Source: Bettongia penicillata ogilbyi (Eukaryota > Chordata > Mammalia > Diprotodontia > Potoroidae). From it: 64,000 nt of DNA. Position 1 is the first letter of the stretch. Each line of letters opens with the position of its first letter. Location of the stretch: contig JAJHZJ010000799.1 of the NCBI GenBank assembly GCA_023548195.1, positions 3,176,082-3,240,081 of the forward strand, written 5' to 3'. Below the pieces are notes generated by a model. The model ran no database searches. It was given only the letters and a program-made list of their open reading frames with translations, and had not been told where the DNA came from. Below are positions 10,595 to 22,880 of this stretch, piece by piece. A program made the position numbers and the translations under genes.

Positions 10595-11654
10595 GTAAGT
10601 TTCAGTCCTTAGCGCTGGTAGCTGAGGGGCTTGGTTTGTGTTGTATTCGGATAGATACTCACTGTGCACTGCTGGATTTTTTTTTGCGGGGGGGAATCTA
10701 GGAGGAAAAGAGTTTTGGAAAGGCTGAGGGAGGTAGACTCCATTGCCCCCTGGATCTCTCCAGGAGCTCACATCACAGACTGGGCACTCCCTTTCTTGTT
10801 TCCTGCCTGCTGTCAGTTCCCCTTGGAGCTAGATGACCTTGTTTCTCTCTTGGATGTCCCCAGCCCTGGGATTCCATGTGGCCAGAAGATGTGAGAGAGA
10901 TGGCCAGTGGGAAATGATTTACTGGCAGAGATGCAAGGTGGAGAGCTGGGCTGGGCTGAGTAGGGGGCAGTGCGTCTGAGACACTTCTGTAGCTCCAGGG
11001 GGTAGGTGGGGGTGGGGTGACCCAGAGGGGAACAGTGAGGTTTGTGGGGCATGGCTGGGGACACAGAGCCCTAAAGGATCTTGGCATTAGTTGAGAGTTC
11101 TCTAATTGTCTTTCCAGTGGATTTGTTACCTTAAAAAAAAATCTGCTGGATTCTCTTGTGTTGTTTCTTTAGTATAAGGCCTGTCTTTATAAAATCATAG
11201 CATATCAGAGTGGGAGGGGAGAGGTCTTTAGACTGCTTTTTTTTTTCCTTTTTAAAAGATTCCACTGTTAACTCTGGACCTCCTTCTCTCAAGGTCTCCT
11301 GGGTTCTCATCCCTGGGCTTTAATGTTGCCTATCACTTGGCTGAGAAATCATAGACTTGCCTGGCCCCAGTGTCCTGGGGCTTGTTAAAGAGCCAGAACA
11401 GGGCAGAGTGATCACTGTGGGTTTAAGAGTTATTTTTACCATCTCAATCATGTTGACTATCATATCTGGGTGCCCGGATATCCAGAGGGCGGGGGTGGGG
11501 TGAGAGAATGCCAGGGGCCAAAGCGTTGTTCATAGCTGTGTGCTTTGGGGAGTAACAAATTGGCCTGAGACCCGGGAAACCTGAATTTTTCTACTTTCCC
11601 TAATGCTCCCTCATTGTGTGACCTCATACAGGTCCCTTTATTTTTCAGGACTAT

Positions 11655-11800
11655 TTTCATAGCATCATAGGATTTAGACCTAGAAGGAACCTTAGAGATT
11701 ACCTAGTTCGATCTCATCTTTTTACACCTGAGGAAACTGAGGCCTGAGAAAGCAAAGGGACTCAATCAAGGTCACACAGGTAGCAAGGACCAGTATATGG
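11655..11800 (-). repeat. MIR-type SINE, antisense
   Basis: 'tagcatcataggatttagac... cacctgaggaaactgaggcc... ggtcacacaggtagcaagg' is a clear reversed MIR. Confidence 0.75.
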
Positions 11801-11934
11801 TGAACTCATTTTGATGTCTCCTTACTCTATACCCCCACAAGAGAATAATGTGATGATAAATAAGGCAGACTCTGGGGAAAGCTTTGAACCATTCTAAAGG
11901 AGGTTCCTAGGGACAAATGCTAGATATGACCACC

Positions 11935-12030
11935 ATGAGAAGCAGTGTACTGTAGTGGAAAGAGCTTCAGGTGCAAAGACCTGGGTAACCTTCCTTAGCT
12001 GGGAGCTCAGCTTTCTTGTCCATAGCCAGG
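11935..12030 (+). repeat. MIR/tRNA-SINE fragment
   Basis: 'gtgtactgtagtggaaagag... aagacctgggtaac' matches the tRNA-like head of these SINEs. Confidence 0.55.
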
Positions 12031-13029
12031 AAATGGATTGTGCCATTAGGTGGTTTCTTGTTTTAATTTATCATTCTTGCCAACTAGGTGCCAAATTCAA
12101 TTATTGCTGTGCTTCAGGAGGAGCGCAATAACAGGAGGTGCTGTTAGTGCTCCCTAAAGTTCAGCTCCCTGAAACATGATTCCAGTTTCTCCTCCCTAGT
12201 TATTTCTTTGTTGATGCTGGATACTTCAGGTCCTTTCTGCTTTCCACTCTCCCTGTCCCTAAAAGTGTCTGCCAATGTCTCTGTCCATTTTTACTGTGAA
12301 GATTGGTTAAAAAAATAGACCTCTTGGCTCTGGGAGACCCTCAGGTCCCTAATAGCATCTCATTAGATGCTCTGTGAATAGTTGGATCCAGAAGGAAGTT
12401 GCCCAGAACTACGGTTTTTCCCCTGTTTTAAAATTTTGATCTCTCATCCAGATTTCTCTGATTCTCCCAGCCTGATATTACTCAAGATCATGGCTTAGCT
12501 AATCTCCCTCCTGGCTTTTTTTCTTGTCTTCTCTTCTCCCTGCCTCAGCATCTCTCTCCACCCCCACCTCCCCTTGCCCCCTGACACCTCCCATCAGCTT
12601 CTACCACAGTGACTGGTTCTATTGATGGAGAGCTAATTCAGCATATTCCCCAAGATGGGAGGAGCCCATCACCCACCTTTGACAAACCAACAAAGGTAGT
12701 TACAATGCCAGGGTGGAGGAGAAGTTCAGACATTATGTCTGACACAGCTACTTGTGAAAAGCTCAGATCGGGGGGGTGGGTCAACAACTGTCAACCGTCT
12801 GCTGGAGAGTTAGCTGGGTCTTCTCACACTTTCTAATCAGCAGTGAGAAGAGACAAATAAGGATTTCCCTTTTTTTCACTCTTGAACTCCTCAGGAGAGA
12901 AGAGACTTTGAGAGGTCATACCATTCACAGCCTTGCACCCTTAGATGTGCCATCACAAGGGACTGTTTTCTTCTGCACTGAGATGTTGTCACAAATGGAG
13001 AGTTTTCTGGGTCACTAGATTGGCATGAT

Positions 13030-13265
13030 TATACCTTTAATCTGTATAACAGTTCTGATAGTGTACCAAGTACTTGCATATCCCTTATCTCATCTGACCT
13101 TCCCACAACCTTCATAGGCAGGTATTATTAACCCCATTTCACAGATGAAGGAACTGAGCCCCAAAGTGGAAGTGATTTACTCAAGGCTTTGCAGCTGGTA
13201 ATGTATCCAGTAGAGACTTGAACCCAGTTTTTGGGACTCCAAATCTGTGCCTCTTTACCCCCATG
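13030..13265 (-). repeat. MIR3-like SINE, antisense
   Basis: 'catatcccttatctcatctg... ccccatttcacagatgaagg... ttgcagctggtaatg' has the reversed order of the MIR3-like core and head. Confidence 0.65.
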
Positions 13266-13784
13266 CAATTCAGTTCAACAAATGCTGGTCCCTGAGGAAG
13301 CCCCCGTTTCCTCCCCAAAAGTTCCCTAATAGGCCTTCCCAAGTGTTTTGCATGATGACTCATAAAAATTTCTTCCTCATTGAGGGGTGCAGGAGCAGAA
13401 GATCAGGAGTTTGATTTTGGAGCAAAGAGATGTTAGAGTTAAGAAGTGACCCAAGATCTGGAGCCTTAGGGAGGTAGAGAGGCCCATGGTCAGAAATTCA
13501 TTCAGGGCTTTCAAGGTTTTCCATCTCTATTTCTCTCTGGCATCTTCCTCAAGTTCAACTGTCTGTCTCCATTTCCATGGCTGGTCTCTCTTTCTCTGGG
13601 TTATTTAGTAGGGTGGAACTATTCTGAGAAATGATGGGACTTCATGTCTTCGGGTGAATTGAGAGGTTTCCCAGAAGCAGTACCCTTACTGATTAATTTT
13701 GGCAAGATGAGGGTAGAAGTGAGGATGGGTTAATGGGGAAGGTCATAGTTAGACTGACTCAAGACTCCATCATTCGGTTTACAA

Positions 13785-13935
13785 AAGGAATTCTTAATTT
13801 GGGAGCCGTTTTATAAAATTGCATAATTACTTCAATACAGTTGCTTTCCTTTATAAACCTGTATGTTTTATGTATTTAAAAACATTCTGGAAAGGGATCT
13901 GTCATACACAAAAGGCTAAGAACCTCTGATCCATA
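13785..13935. mobile_element. hAT-type MITE
   Basis: It begins 'attcttaatttggga' and ends 'ggctaagaacctc', a diverged terminal inverted repeat pair. The interior ('tataaacctgtatgttttatg... aaaacattctgg') recurs at 28225, 53560 and 56130. Confidence 0.6.
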
Positions 13936-14274
13936 AGTCTTTATTAAATGACTTCTGTATACCTAGCACTGCGGAAGAATTCTACCTCGATCTCACTTTC
14001 TAGTCTTTGGCTGCCTCTCTAATTACTTTCTTAGAGAAGAAAATTGAAAAAGTTCTCTGTGGAGAGATTTGGGGATCCACCTTAAATCCTTGATTTCCTG
14101 TCTGCTCAGGTGAGAGTTGGGGGAAAGTCTTTTCTGTGTGCTGGGTGGAAACCTTCTGCACCATTGTCCAGGCCTGCTAAATATCCAAATTTCTCCTTGT
14201 GGGCCTTTTTGGAAACTTTTGATGCCATAGACCAGTGAGTGCTATTAGCTGATTCTTGACCTTGTAGAATTCAA

Positions 14275-14465
14275 AACTTGAAGGTCCAGTCTTCAGATTT
14301 TCTAGGTAGCAAAACTAGTGGTTATGTTGTCTAACCCCCTCTTTTTAGGGATGATGAAACAGATCTGGGGAGAAGTGACTTGCCCAGGGTCTCCCAGGTA
14401 GGAAATACCAGAGCTAGGATATGAATCTAGGGCTTCTGACTTCACATCTAGACCTGTTTAGGCTA
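14275..14465 (-). repeat. MIR-type SINE, antisense
   Basis: 'gatgatgaaacagatctggg... gacttgcccagggtctccca... ggaaataccagagctagg'. Confidence 0.65.
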
Positions 14466-14584
14466 CAGCCCACTGCTTCAGGAAAAAATTCCCTACAAAT
14501 TAGAGATCTCCAAAAGTGGATTGAGGTTTCTCAGTGGGCTATCCCTCACTGGAGGTTGGATGACTGCTTCTCAGGTGTGTTATA

Positions 14585-14822
14585 GTGCAGATTCTTTGAC
14601 ATAGTGGGTACAGTGCCCAGCGTAGAATCAGGAAGATCTGAGTTCAGATGTGGCCTTAGACCCTGGGCAAGTCATTCAGCTCTGTTTACCTTGGTTTCCT
14701 CATCTGTAAAATGAGCTGGAGAAGCAAATGCAAACCATTCTAGTATCTCTGCCAAGAAAACCCCAAATGGGGTCAATGACGAGTTGGACACAACTGACAT
14801 GACTGAACAATAAGATAGATTG
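14585..14822 (+). repeat. marsupial tRNA-derived SINE
   Basis: Near-complete copy: head 'atagtgggtacagtg... gaagatctgagttcag', 'cctcatctgtaaaatgagct', then the marsupial tail 'tagtatctctgccaagaaaa' and 'gttggacacaactgacatga'. Confidence 0.75.
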
Positions 14823-15114
14823 TGTTAGATAGTGTGAAGTGAAGCAATTTTTCCCTTGTGTCTGTTTAGTTGAAAACTCAGTAGAAAAGTCCTTAAGGTT
14901 GAATCCTTTATGAAAGATGGATGAATGGAGAGGCATGACCAAGAATCACCTAGGGTGGGAAGGCAGGAGTGAGCTTTAATCAGCATTGGTGGAGGGCGTG
15001 TCCATACAGATGTGTCATCGTCAAAACCCCAAAGCTGTTGGGGAGCTAGGAGAAATTACTTCTGTCACTAAAGACTGTGACAGGTATGATTGGCCCTGAC
15101 TGACAAGCAGTCAT

Positions 15115-15530
15115 CTATCTTCCTCTTGAAGACTTCCATGAAGGCAAATCCACTACTCCCTGAGAAGGTGCTTTTCACTTCTCGATAGATCTGATTCTTA
15201 GGATTTCCTGACATCAAGCCTAAATGTGCCTCGCCTCCACCTTGGGCTCATGGTTCTGTCCTTGAACCCTTTGTGTGTACAATGGCCTTCACTTCTTGAG
15301 CACATCTGTCCTGTCTCCCCTGTTTTCTATTGGCTATGCATTCTCATTCTCTTTTACAACCAGTCCTTACATAATTAAGAGCTTCACCATCCAGTGTGTA
15401 TTACTCTGGGTACTTTCTGGTTTAAAAACATCCTTCCTAAATTATGGCACCCAGAACTGAACACACTACTCCAAGACAGAGAACAGAGGGATTATTACCT
15501 CCTTATTCCAGGAAGCTATGTGTAGCTGGG
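15115..15530 (-). mobile_element. CR1/L3-type LINE fragment, antisense
   Basis: 'catcaagcctaaatgtgcct', 'catccttcctaaattatggc', 'cccagaactgaacacactac' and 'gaacagagggattattacct' match the reversed 3' part of CR1/L3 LINEs. Confidence 0.7.
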
Positions 15531-15750
15531 TGCCTCAGTGGATAGAGCACTGAGCCTGGGGTTAGGAAGACCTGAGTTCAAATCCAGCCTCAGATACTTG
15601 TGAAGTGTGTAACCTTCTGCAAGTCTGTTTTGCCTCAGTTTCCTCAACTATAAAATGGGGATAATAATATCACTTATCTCTCAGAGTTGTTGTGGGTATC
15701 AAATGAGGTGATATTTATAAAGGGCCATCGTAGGTGCTATATAAATGCTA
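15530..15750 (+). repeat. tRNA-SINE / MIR-core element
   Basis: Intact-looking copy: 'ggtgcctcagtggatagagc', 'gacctgagttcaaatccagc', 'cctcagtttcctcaactata', 'tcagagttgttgtgggtatc' and the end 'ctatataaatgctagctatt'. It lies directly after the CR1/L3 fragment. Confidence 0.8.
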
Positions 15751-16254
15751 GCTATTGGTATAAAACAATCGGACAATTGTATGGTAACACATACTTTGTC
15801 TACTTTTCAAGTAGGTGCAATGGGAGGGAGCACAGATTGCTGGCAGCTCCTAGAAAACCCAGCCAGTGGCTTGGCATCCTTGGAGTATGCCTGCCCTGCC
15901 TGGTGAAATTTCTTCATCCCTGTGTTGACTGGCAAAGGCAGCGTCAGGAAGGGTGTGGTCTCAGGCTTGGGTTAACTTCCTCACTGAAGAGAGAATGTGT
16001 TCTTTTCTTCCCACTGAGGTTTGAAGTTGTCCTCTTCCTATGAGCCACACTGCTATTCTTGAGGGTCTCAGGTGATGGATGACTGGTTGTTTGGGGAGTA
16101 GGTGTGGTGGGGAGTAGGTAGGAGTGTCTTTCCTGTCCGTCTCCCTTGCAGAAGTGGAAATTCTTCTCTTATGAGAATCCCTGTCACCCATCTCCATGTG
16201 TGGCTAGACCAATGGGTGACTAGGGTGGACTTTGGTCAACTTTCCATCTGTGGA

Positions 16255-16400
16255 GCATAGGATCCCAGATTTAGAATTTCTGGAAAACTTGTAGATTGTT
16301 GAGTACAATGCATTCATTTTATGGGGGAAGGAATTGAGGACCAGAGAGATTAAAATGGACTTGTCCAAGGTCACACAGATAGTAAGTCATGGAGTCAAGA
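16255..16400 (-). repeat. MIR-type SINE, antisense
   Basis: 'ggatcccagatttagaattt... gaattgaggaccagagagat... ccaaggtcacacagatagta'. Confidence 0.65.
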
Positions 16401-16639
16401 TTTGTTCATTAAACTATATTTTCTTATATCTGGATATATAATATCCAGAGGAATTTGCATGTTCTGAGTTTGAATTCTGCATTTGTTGTCTCATCGCATA
16501 CGAATGTAATTCAGGGTCCTGTCCACTGAACCATGGGGCCCTGAGTTGTGTAGGCTTCTGTTCCAGTTGAGATGGCCTCCTTCCTTGTGATATTCTCATA
16601 TGTCTGCTGAGTCTATTTATTTTTTGTCTGTGTTTCCCA

Positions 16640-16765
16640 AGTCAGTTTGAATCCAAAGAATGTCTGAGGTAGAACCTCTTAGCCCAGCTTTTTCACTTGG
16701 CAGAGGGGAAAATTGAGTCTCAGAGAGGTGACTTACTGGTATATCCCAGGTGTCTTGACTCTCAG
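16640..16765 (-). repeat. MIR-type SINE fragment, antisense
   Basis: 'gaatccaaagaatgtctgag... gaaaattgagtctcagagag... gtgacttactggtatatccc'. Confidence 0.5.
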
Positions 16766-16999
16766 TTCAGGAGTCTCTTCATAATGCTCCTTCTGCTCCC
16801 AGCTCCCAGTCTCTGTTTCAAAGGAGCCAGAGCACATTCCTCAGCTGACTTCCTGACTCTTGAACTTCCTGTCTGTTGGGTGCCCAGCTGGCCCTTGGAC
16901 TGCATGCTGGCAGGGCAAGTGCCTTTTCATATCAGCATTGAATTGATTTTGCCATAGATCAGTTGGCCATCCCCTGGCTCTCATGTATTTTAATGAATT

Positions 17000-17075
17000 G
17001 TTATTCTGTTGGATTTTTACCCAGAGGATTTTTTTAAAATCATGGCAGACCCAATGTTAAGAACCTAGTGAATCA
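17000..17075. mobile_element. hAT-type MITE fragment
   Basis: Only the end 'gcagacccaatgttaagaac' is recognisable; it matches the termini at 53560-53735. Confidence 0.35.
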
Positions 17076-17209
17076 TTCAGTAAATAAAACAAGCCTGCCC
17101 ACCCTGACAAGGGTCATTTTGGAGCTAAGAGATCATCAAGAGAAGAGATTCTACATCACACAGTTATTCATTCTGAGACCTAGCCATATGTATTGGTAGG
17201 ACATTCTTG

Positions 17210-17390
17210 TAGGTTATAGCAGTTGTGGAATGGATGGAGAACTGTTTTTGTAATCAGAGAACATGGATTCAAATCCCAACTATAATTTACTATTGATGTC
17301 ACCCTGGCTTTTGTATCTTCATGGCTAGTGCAAAGCCTTACTCAAAATAGGCACAATACATATTTGTTGAATTGATTTATCATCTCTAGG
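17210..17390 (+). repeat. MIR-type SINE
   Basis: 'gtggaatggatggagaactg... catggattcaaatcccaact' head and 'ggcacaatacatatttgttg' tail. Confidence 0.55.
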
Positions 17391-17929
17391 GCTGATACAT
17401 TTCGGTTCTTGGCCCTTCTGGACTGACTGTGATTCTGGTGTTCTCCATGCTTGATGGGAGGGAGCTGTAGTGGGTCACCTAGCACATAAGTCAGCTAGAG
17501 ATTTTCTCAAGACATTTCATCCCAAAGGAATGCTTTACCTCTGGGTCAGTGCTATTGGACAAGCATCTCTGGTGAGGCTGAGCTCTCTGGGGAGGACAGA
17601 GTCTTGGTTTTCCTCATCAGTAACAGTACAAAAGTATACCTGGCATGACAGCTGGTATGGTGACCATATAGAGACCTCAACAGGGTGAGAGACTCCAGTC
17701 AGTGTGGACTCACTTAGGGCAGTGGGAAGAGCCCATATGACTCTGGAAGGCTCTGCTAACCCTAGAATTCTGATTTGATGACGAATAAACCCCAATTAAA
17801 ATCCTCTTTCTGGTGATAGCTCACATCTCTGAGACATTTTATCCAGGGCTGTTAGTTCCCCCTGGGTCTGTGTGACATTGGCTAGCTAAATACTCTTTCT
17901 GGCTTCCTTCTTTTGATCCAGCTGTCTAA

Positions 17930-18000
17930 GAGGAGGTATGGTTCAGACACAAATTGGCTGTGTGACCCTGGGCAAGTCACTGACCTCTCAGGACCCTTCA
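17930..18000 (+). repeat. MIR-type SINE fragment
   Basis: 'ggctgtgtgaccctgggcaa' followed by 'gtcactgacctctcaggacc'. Confidence 0.6.
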
Positions 18001-18504
18001 ATTACAGAGGAATTGCTGACCTTCATTGATAGGGAGAGTTTCCTTATGCCAGAATTCATGGTACCACTGAACCCATAGGTCAGGTCCAAGTCCCTGTTTC
18101 TAATAAATGTAGTATCCTTGTGTGGGAGAAACAGTGACATTTAGGCAAAGACAAGCAGGCCAGGGGAAGGGAAAAGACTGGGTACCCTATGGAGATAAAG
18201 ATATCTCGGAATAGCAGAAACCCTCCTCCAGACCCCCCATCTGCCTGGGCTGCCTGGCTGGAAGCAGGGGAGACCACACTACCACCTGTAAATGTTTAAT
18301 GTCAAGAGTTCATTATCTGTGGGAGTTAGGAAGTGAAGCAAAAGGGGGACTGTTTTATAGGGGAAAAATATGGCATTCATTATGGTTAGACAGAGACCCA
18401 GACTCCTCCTCCCAGCTGGTTACAAGTCAGGAAGACAGTTCAAGAATTGAGTTCCTTAGTCCAGGCTGCTTCTTCTGTCTCTTCTACCCTTTCCCCACGG
18501 TTGC

Positions 18505-18735
18505 TCCCTCATTCAGTTCAAAGTATTTATTAAGATCCTACACCATGCTTGGCACCATGCCAGGTGCTGTGATTACAAAGGCAAAACAGGAAAGAGTCCT
18601 GTCCCCATGAAAGAATCCTTCCCCCCGGAACGCTTATCTACTCATTGTTCTCTTGTTTTCTTCTAACATTCCATCCATCAGTCAGCCAGTAAGTATATTT
18701 GTAAAGCTTACTATGTGTCAGGTACTAGTGTTCAC
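18505..18735 (-). mobile_element. L2-type LINE tail fragments, antisense
   Basis: Two reversed tails: 'gtatttattaagatcctaca' with 'gcaccatgccaggtgctgtg' (18520-18590), and 'gtaagtatatttgtaaagct' with 'actatgtgtcaggtactagt' (18690-18730). Confidence 0.65.
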
Positions 18736-19439
18736 CCCTAAAATCACTTACCAGGGATTGCTGCTGACATTGGCATAGTCAGTGACTCCAAGATCCACTG
18801 TTTGTGGGTTAATTCAGGTTCTTCTACTTTCTTTTCTCCTGTCTTTTCCTCTCCCTCTTCTTCCTCCCTCCCATATCTTTCTCTTTCTTCATCACTTTCT
18901 CTTTTCCTCTCTCTTCCATTCTCCCTTCATGTTTAATAAATGTATGCCAGGATGTTGCTCTGGCTTCTTGTGGTTGTAGCAAATAGCTCTTAATGTGACT
19001 GTGGTGGAAGGGGTAGGGTGGGATGCAGGGATGGGAATGTACTCCTTTCATCTTGAACAGGAAGAGTTGGGTGGGTCTATAGATCTTACAGATAGACTGG
19101 CCTTAGCCTTGATGGAAGGAAGGGAAAGGAGAGGGTTAGATGGTCCGTGTTGAGTTATTCAGATTCCCTAGGTATTGAGTGGGAGTTGGGAATAGGACAG
19201 CACTACTGTGTTATGTGACTATCCCTCCTACCTCTTTTTCCTATAGTTTACTTCCTGTAGAGAGATTAAGAAATCATAAGGGAAGAAAAAAGGGAGACCA
19301 TGTGATGATGTTTGATGCTTTGTGGACCATTAGGCTACCTACCACAGAGGATACTTTTCAAAATGGAAAGAGATTTAATGTTTCAAGTTACATCCTCAGC
19401 TCAGTTGTCTAAACAAGCAGAAAAATTTGTTAGGGTGGG

Positions 19440-19980
19440 GTTCAAGATTGTCCAGTCTACAGTAAGAGAAATTGAGGCAAAGCTCTGAGCCAATAGCATT
19501 TTATTAAAGAGTTCATGTCTCCTGTTAATCAAGTAGACCTAAGATCTTCCTCACAATTTTATATGAGCCCTTCCTTAAAGCTTTAGTTTTATAGTGTGTG
19601 ATGCCCATATGATATAGAAGAGGCAAAGTCAAATACATAGTCTCATTGGTTGATAGACCTATATCTTGCTTTCCAAGAGACTCTTCAGTTTGTGCTTTTG
19701 ATACAGTAGCTGATAAGAAATATAAATATGAGCAAAACTGATGGTCTTTCATTGGCCTCATGTTGGTCAAGATGGGGGGATAGATTCACAGGCAGCTCCT
19801 GATAGGGTCATCCATTGGTTGAGTACTCATAGGACCAGTTGGCCAAGTGCCATAGGACTGTATATCAGTAGATGAGTACAATGGTCACTGCCTCTATGGA
19901 ATCAAACTCAACTGAATAATATGAATTGGAAATCAGCGTCTAAATAATATAGGGGTCTAAATTCATAATTTCCCCATTAG
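19440..19980. repeat. unclassified AT-rich repeat, possibly LTR-derived
   Basis: The segment has a uniform AT-rich composition and begins with 'gagccaatagcattttatta', whose reverse complement places an AATAAA signal near one end. I cannot find a paired terminus. The family call is a guess. Confidence 0.25.
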
Positions 19981-20349
19981 GAACTATTGGATTCAGGACT
20001 TGGAGTGAATGAATGAGTTTTCTGAGAGGGACGTTGACAATCTCGATTTGTCCAGAGGACAGTGACTAGATGTTTCCTTATCTTATGAGAATTGCTTGAG
20101 AAAACTGGAAAAGAGCAGTCTTATATCCTAGCTAATCTAGGACCAGAGAGAAGAGGTGAGAATGCATACCTCCCTTCTTTCCTTGCAGAGGTGGTAGGGA
20201 CTACAGGTGTATGGTTTTGTGTAAGGCAACTCTCCTTTTCCTTTGTTATTAGAGAAGGGTCACTTAGTAGAGGACAGGGTGGGAGAGTGTTCGTGAATGA
20301 CTGTGATATTAAAACAAAATACATCAATAAAACTTTTTTAAAGAGAGAA

Positions 20350-21250
20350 GACAGAGGGGATGTGATAATTGCCACAAGGTGTTTGAAGGAAGGCAGTAGA
20401 CTTTGTTTAAGTCAATAGAACAAAAGCAGTTAAGTACAAGGGGATTGGGAAGGGAGGGAGAGCCTAGCATTAGCACCTGGAGAATCAGGAAAGGCTTTAT
20501 GCATAAGATGGTGTTCCGGTTGCTTTTTGAAGGAAGGAAAGGATTCAGGGAGACAAAAGTGAGAAGGGAGTGAATTCAACACATGGGTGATGTTGGGTGC
20601 AAAGACATGGAGAAGGGATTGTTCTGCGTGAAAAATGGAGAGGCCAGTGTGGCTGGATCGTGGAGGGTGTGAGGGGAGTCAAGAGGAAGAACACTGGAAG
20701 GGTTAAATGGAGGTACATCGTGAAGGACTTTAATGCCAAATAGAAGACTTTTTAGTTACCATAAGCAAGTCACCTAACCTGTCTCTGTCTCTCTTCCTTT
20801 GTCTGCAAAATGGACTGCATGCCTTCCAAGGTCTCTTCTACATCTAAGTCTTTGATCCAGATGATGTGGGTAATAGGGAGCCACTGAAGTTTATTGAGTG
20901 TATATGTGAGGGGAAAGTAACACTATTAGACTTGAACTTGGTTTAGGCATGAGTAGGGAATAAACCAGTTGGTAGAGAGAAGTTGATGATTACAGAAAGA
21001 AAGGAAAGGATCCAGGGTCCAGTCTGCCAGAGAAGATGGGACGGGATGGGATTCTCTCACATGTAGATCAGTTATTGGTAAGGAAAAGGGCCACCTAATT
21101 GTTAGATACTGAGAAAGAGGAGAGAGTGTATCACTGGGGGTGAAGTCAAGGTATTTTGAGGTGAAGAGGGAGCGCCTATTGGTCATTTTTTTTGACAAAG
21201 TAAGAGACATGACTATGGATGACCATCAAGGAAGAGACTCCTGAATTAAG
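20350..21250 (-). mobile_element. L2-type LINE 3' region, antisense
   Basis: Ordered L2 landmarks: 'caaggggattgggaaggg', 'ggctttatgcataagatg', 'ggccagtgtggctggatcg', 'gggagccactgaagtttattg', then toward the RT part. A MIR piece splits it at 20755-20862. Confidence 0.75.
20755..20862 (+). repeat. MIR-type SINE fragment inserted in L2
   Basis: 'aagcaagtcacctaacctgt... gtctgcaaaatggactgcat... tccaaggtctcttctacatc'. L2 order resumes on both sides, so this is a younger insertion. Confidence 0.6.
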
Positions 21251-21369
21251 AAGGAATCTTGAGTCTGTTAGACCTATAATAAAACTGATTTTCCTCCCAC
21301 TCCTTAGGAATAACTAACTTTCTAAAAAAGAAGGAAGACTCAAATTATTTTAGATATTAATTGGTTCTA

Positions 21370-21500
21370 ACTTTATAGGATCATAAGATTTAGAGGTAGA
21401 AGGGACCTTGGAAGGCATAGAGTGCAACCCCCTCATTTTGCAGACAAAGAAACTGAGGCAGAGAGAGGTTAGGTGACTTGTCTAAGGTAACTAAAAAGTT
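21370..21500 (-). repeat. MIR-type SINE, antisense
   Basis: 'ggatcataagatttagaggt... gacaaagaaactgaggcaga... ggttaggtgacttgtctaag'. Confidence 0.7.
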
Positions 21501-22024
21501 TCCTATTTGGCATTAAAGCCTTTCACAACTTACCTCCACTTTACACTTTCATTTATTTATGGGGAGGAGGTTTGAATAGCACACTCCCTCATCCCAGTGT
21601 CATGTATGTGACTAAACTTGTCTCGGGAAAGGAGGACATGCTACCGGAGGGAAAAAAACCACCACTGGGTAGCTTGCTGTGTAGATGGTAGAGCCAGAAC
21701 AACAATTTTCAAGGTAACTAGCCCATGAGTTCTGGCTCATTCCCTATTCATTTGGATCACTTGAACAGCACCATTTCCAGTACTAATAAGTGGGGTAAAG
21801 GGAATACCATCCTCTGTATTTATTCACTTCAGTAAAAAGTACTTGGGGACCCCACTTTGTATCCTCTGACATATAAGCCAGAAACATGGTGCGCTTCTGT
21901 TCTGTTTTGTTGGCCTGGTAGACTGTCTGATCTGGGTTGAGTATTTGGGTTTTCTCTTGCTTTGGATAATAACCTATCCTTCTCCTTGTTGGTCATTAAA
22001 TATTTTGATTTCAGAATGTATTAG

Positions 22025-22215
22025 GGATGATAAAATCATACACCTAGGGCCAGAAGGGTCAGTAGAGGCTCTTTCTTCCCCTCCCTTTATAGATCTGAAA
22101 TGAAGGCCCATGGAGGTTGTATGACTTGTGCAACATCCCACAGTAAGAATCCTCACAGGTAGAATTTGAGTCTAGATCCTTGGACTCCAGAAAAAGTGTT
22201 CTTCCCATTGTACCT
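22025..22215 (-). repeat. MIR-type SINE, antisense
   Basis: 'aaatcatacacctagggcca... ctgaaatgaaggcccatgga... ccttggactccagaaaaagt'. Confidence 0.6.
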
Positions 22216-22515
22216 TTCTGCCTCCTGTGTTGACAAGGTTTATAGTAGAGGTATCAGTGTCTTGATTCTGGTCTGAACAACTGACCTAGACAATTTGTAA
22301 GCTCCAACCCAAATATCATCTCTTTGATGAATGTCCCAGTTCCTCCATGAAGAAAATCATCTCTCCACTGCTATCTCTTACTGCATTCTGCTTTGTATTT
22401 GAGTTATTTTGTCATGTGTCTTATCCTGGTTATTAGGTTGTAAGCTGTGAGCAGCTTCCAGAGGAGGCTGGTGGTAAGGGGATGTATAGCCTGGGGGAGA
22501 GAAGACATGTGTCTA

Positions 22516-22520
<5 letters not shown>

Positions 22521-22549
<29 letters not shown>
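22521..22549. repeat. (TG)n microsatellite
   Basis: About 14 TG units. Confidence 0.95.
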
Positions 22550-22553
<4 letters not shown>

Positions 22554-22679
22554 GGAGATAGTGACTGTGTAGATAGTGGATATCTTTAGGTATTTGAGAG
22601 ATTTCACATGGAGAGAGATGAAGCTTATTCTGTTCGGTGGGGCAGGATGATAGAAAAATGCATCTAAGTTACAGATTGG

Positions 22680-22880
22680 CAGATTTGGGTTCAGATAGGG
22701 TCATAGGATCAAAGCTGCAGAGATGGAAGGACCTTCAGGGGCCATGTAGTCCAACTCCCTCATTAGTAACTGAGGCCTGTGGAGATTAAGTAATTTGCCC
22801 AAGGTCACAAAGTTAGTAAGTATCAGAAGTGGGGTTTGAACCATTGTCTCTAGAGGCAATGCTCTTTCCAGCTATGAGAC
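22680..22880 (-). repeat. MIR-type SINE, antisense
   Basis: 'gtcataggatcaaagctgca... gtaactgaggcctgtggaga... tttgcccaaggtcacaaagt... tgctctttccagct'. Confidence 0.75.
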
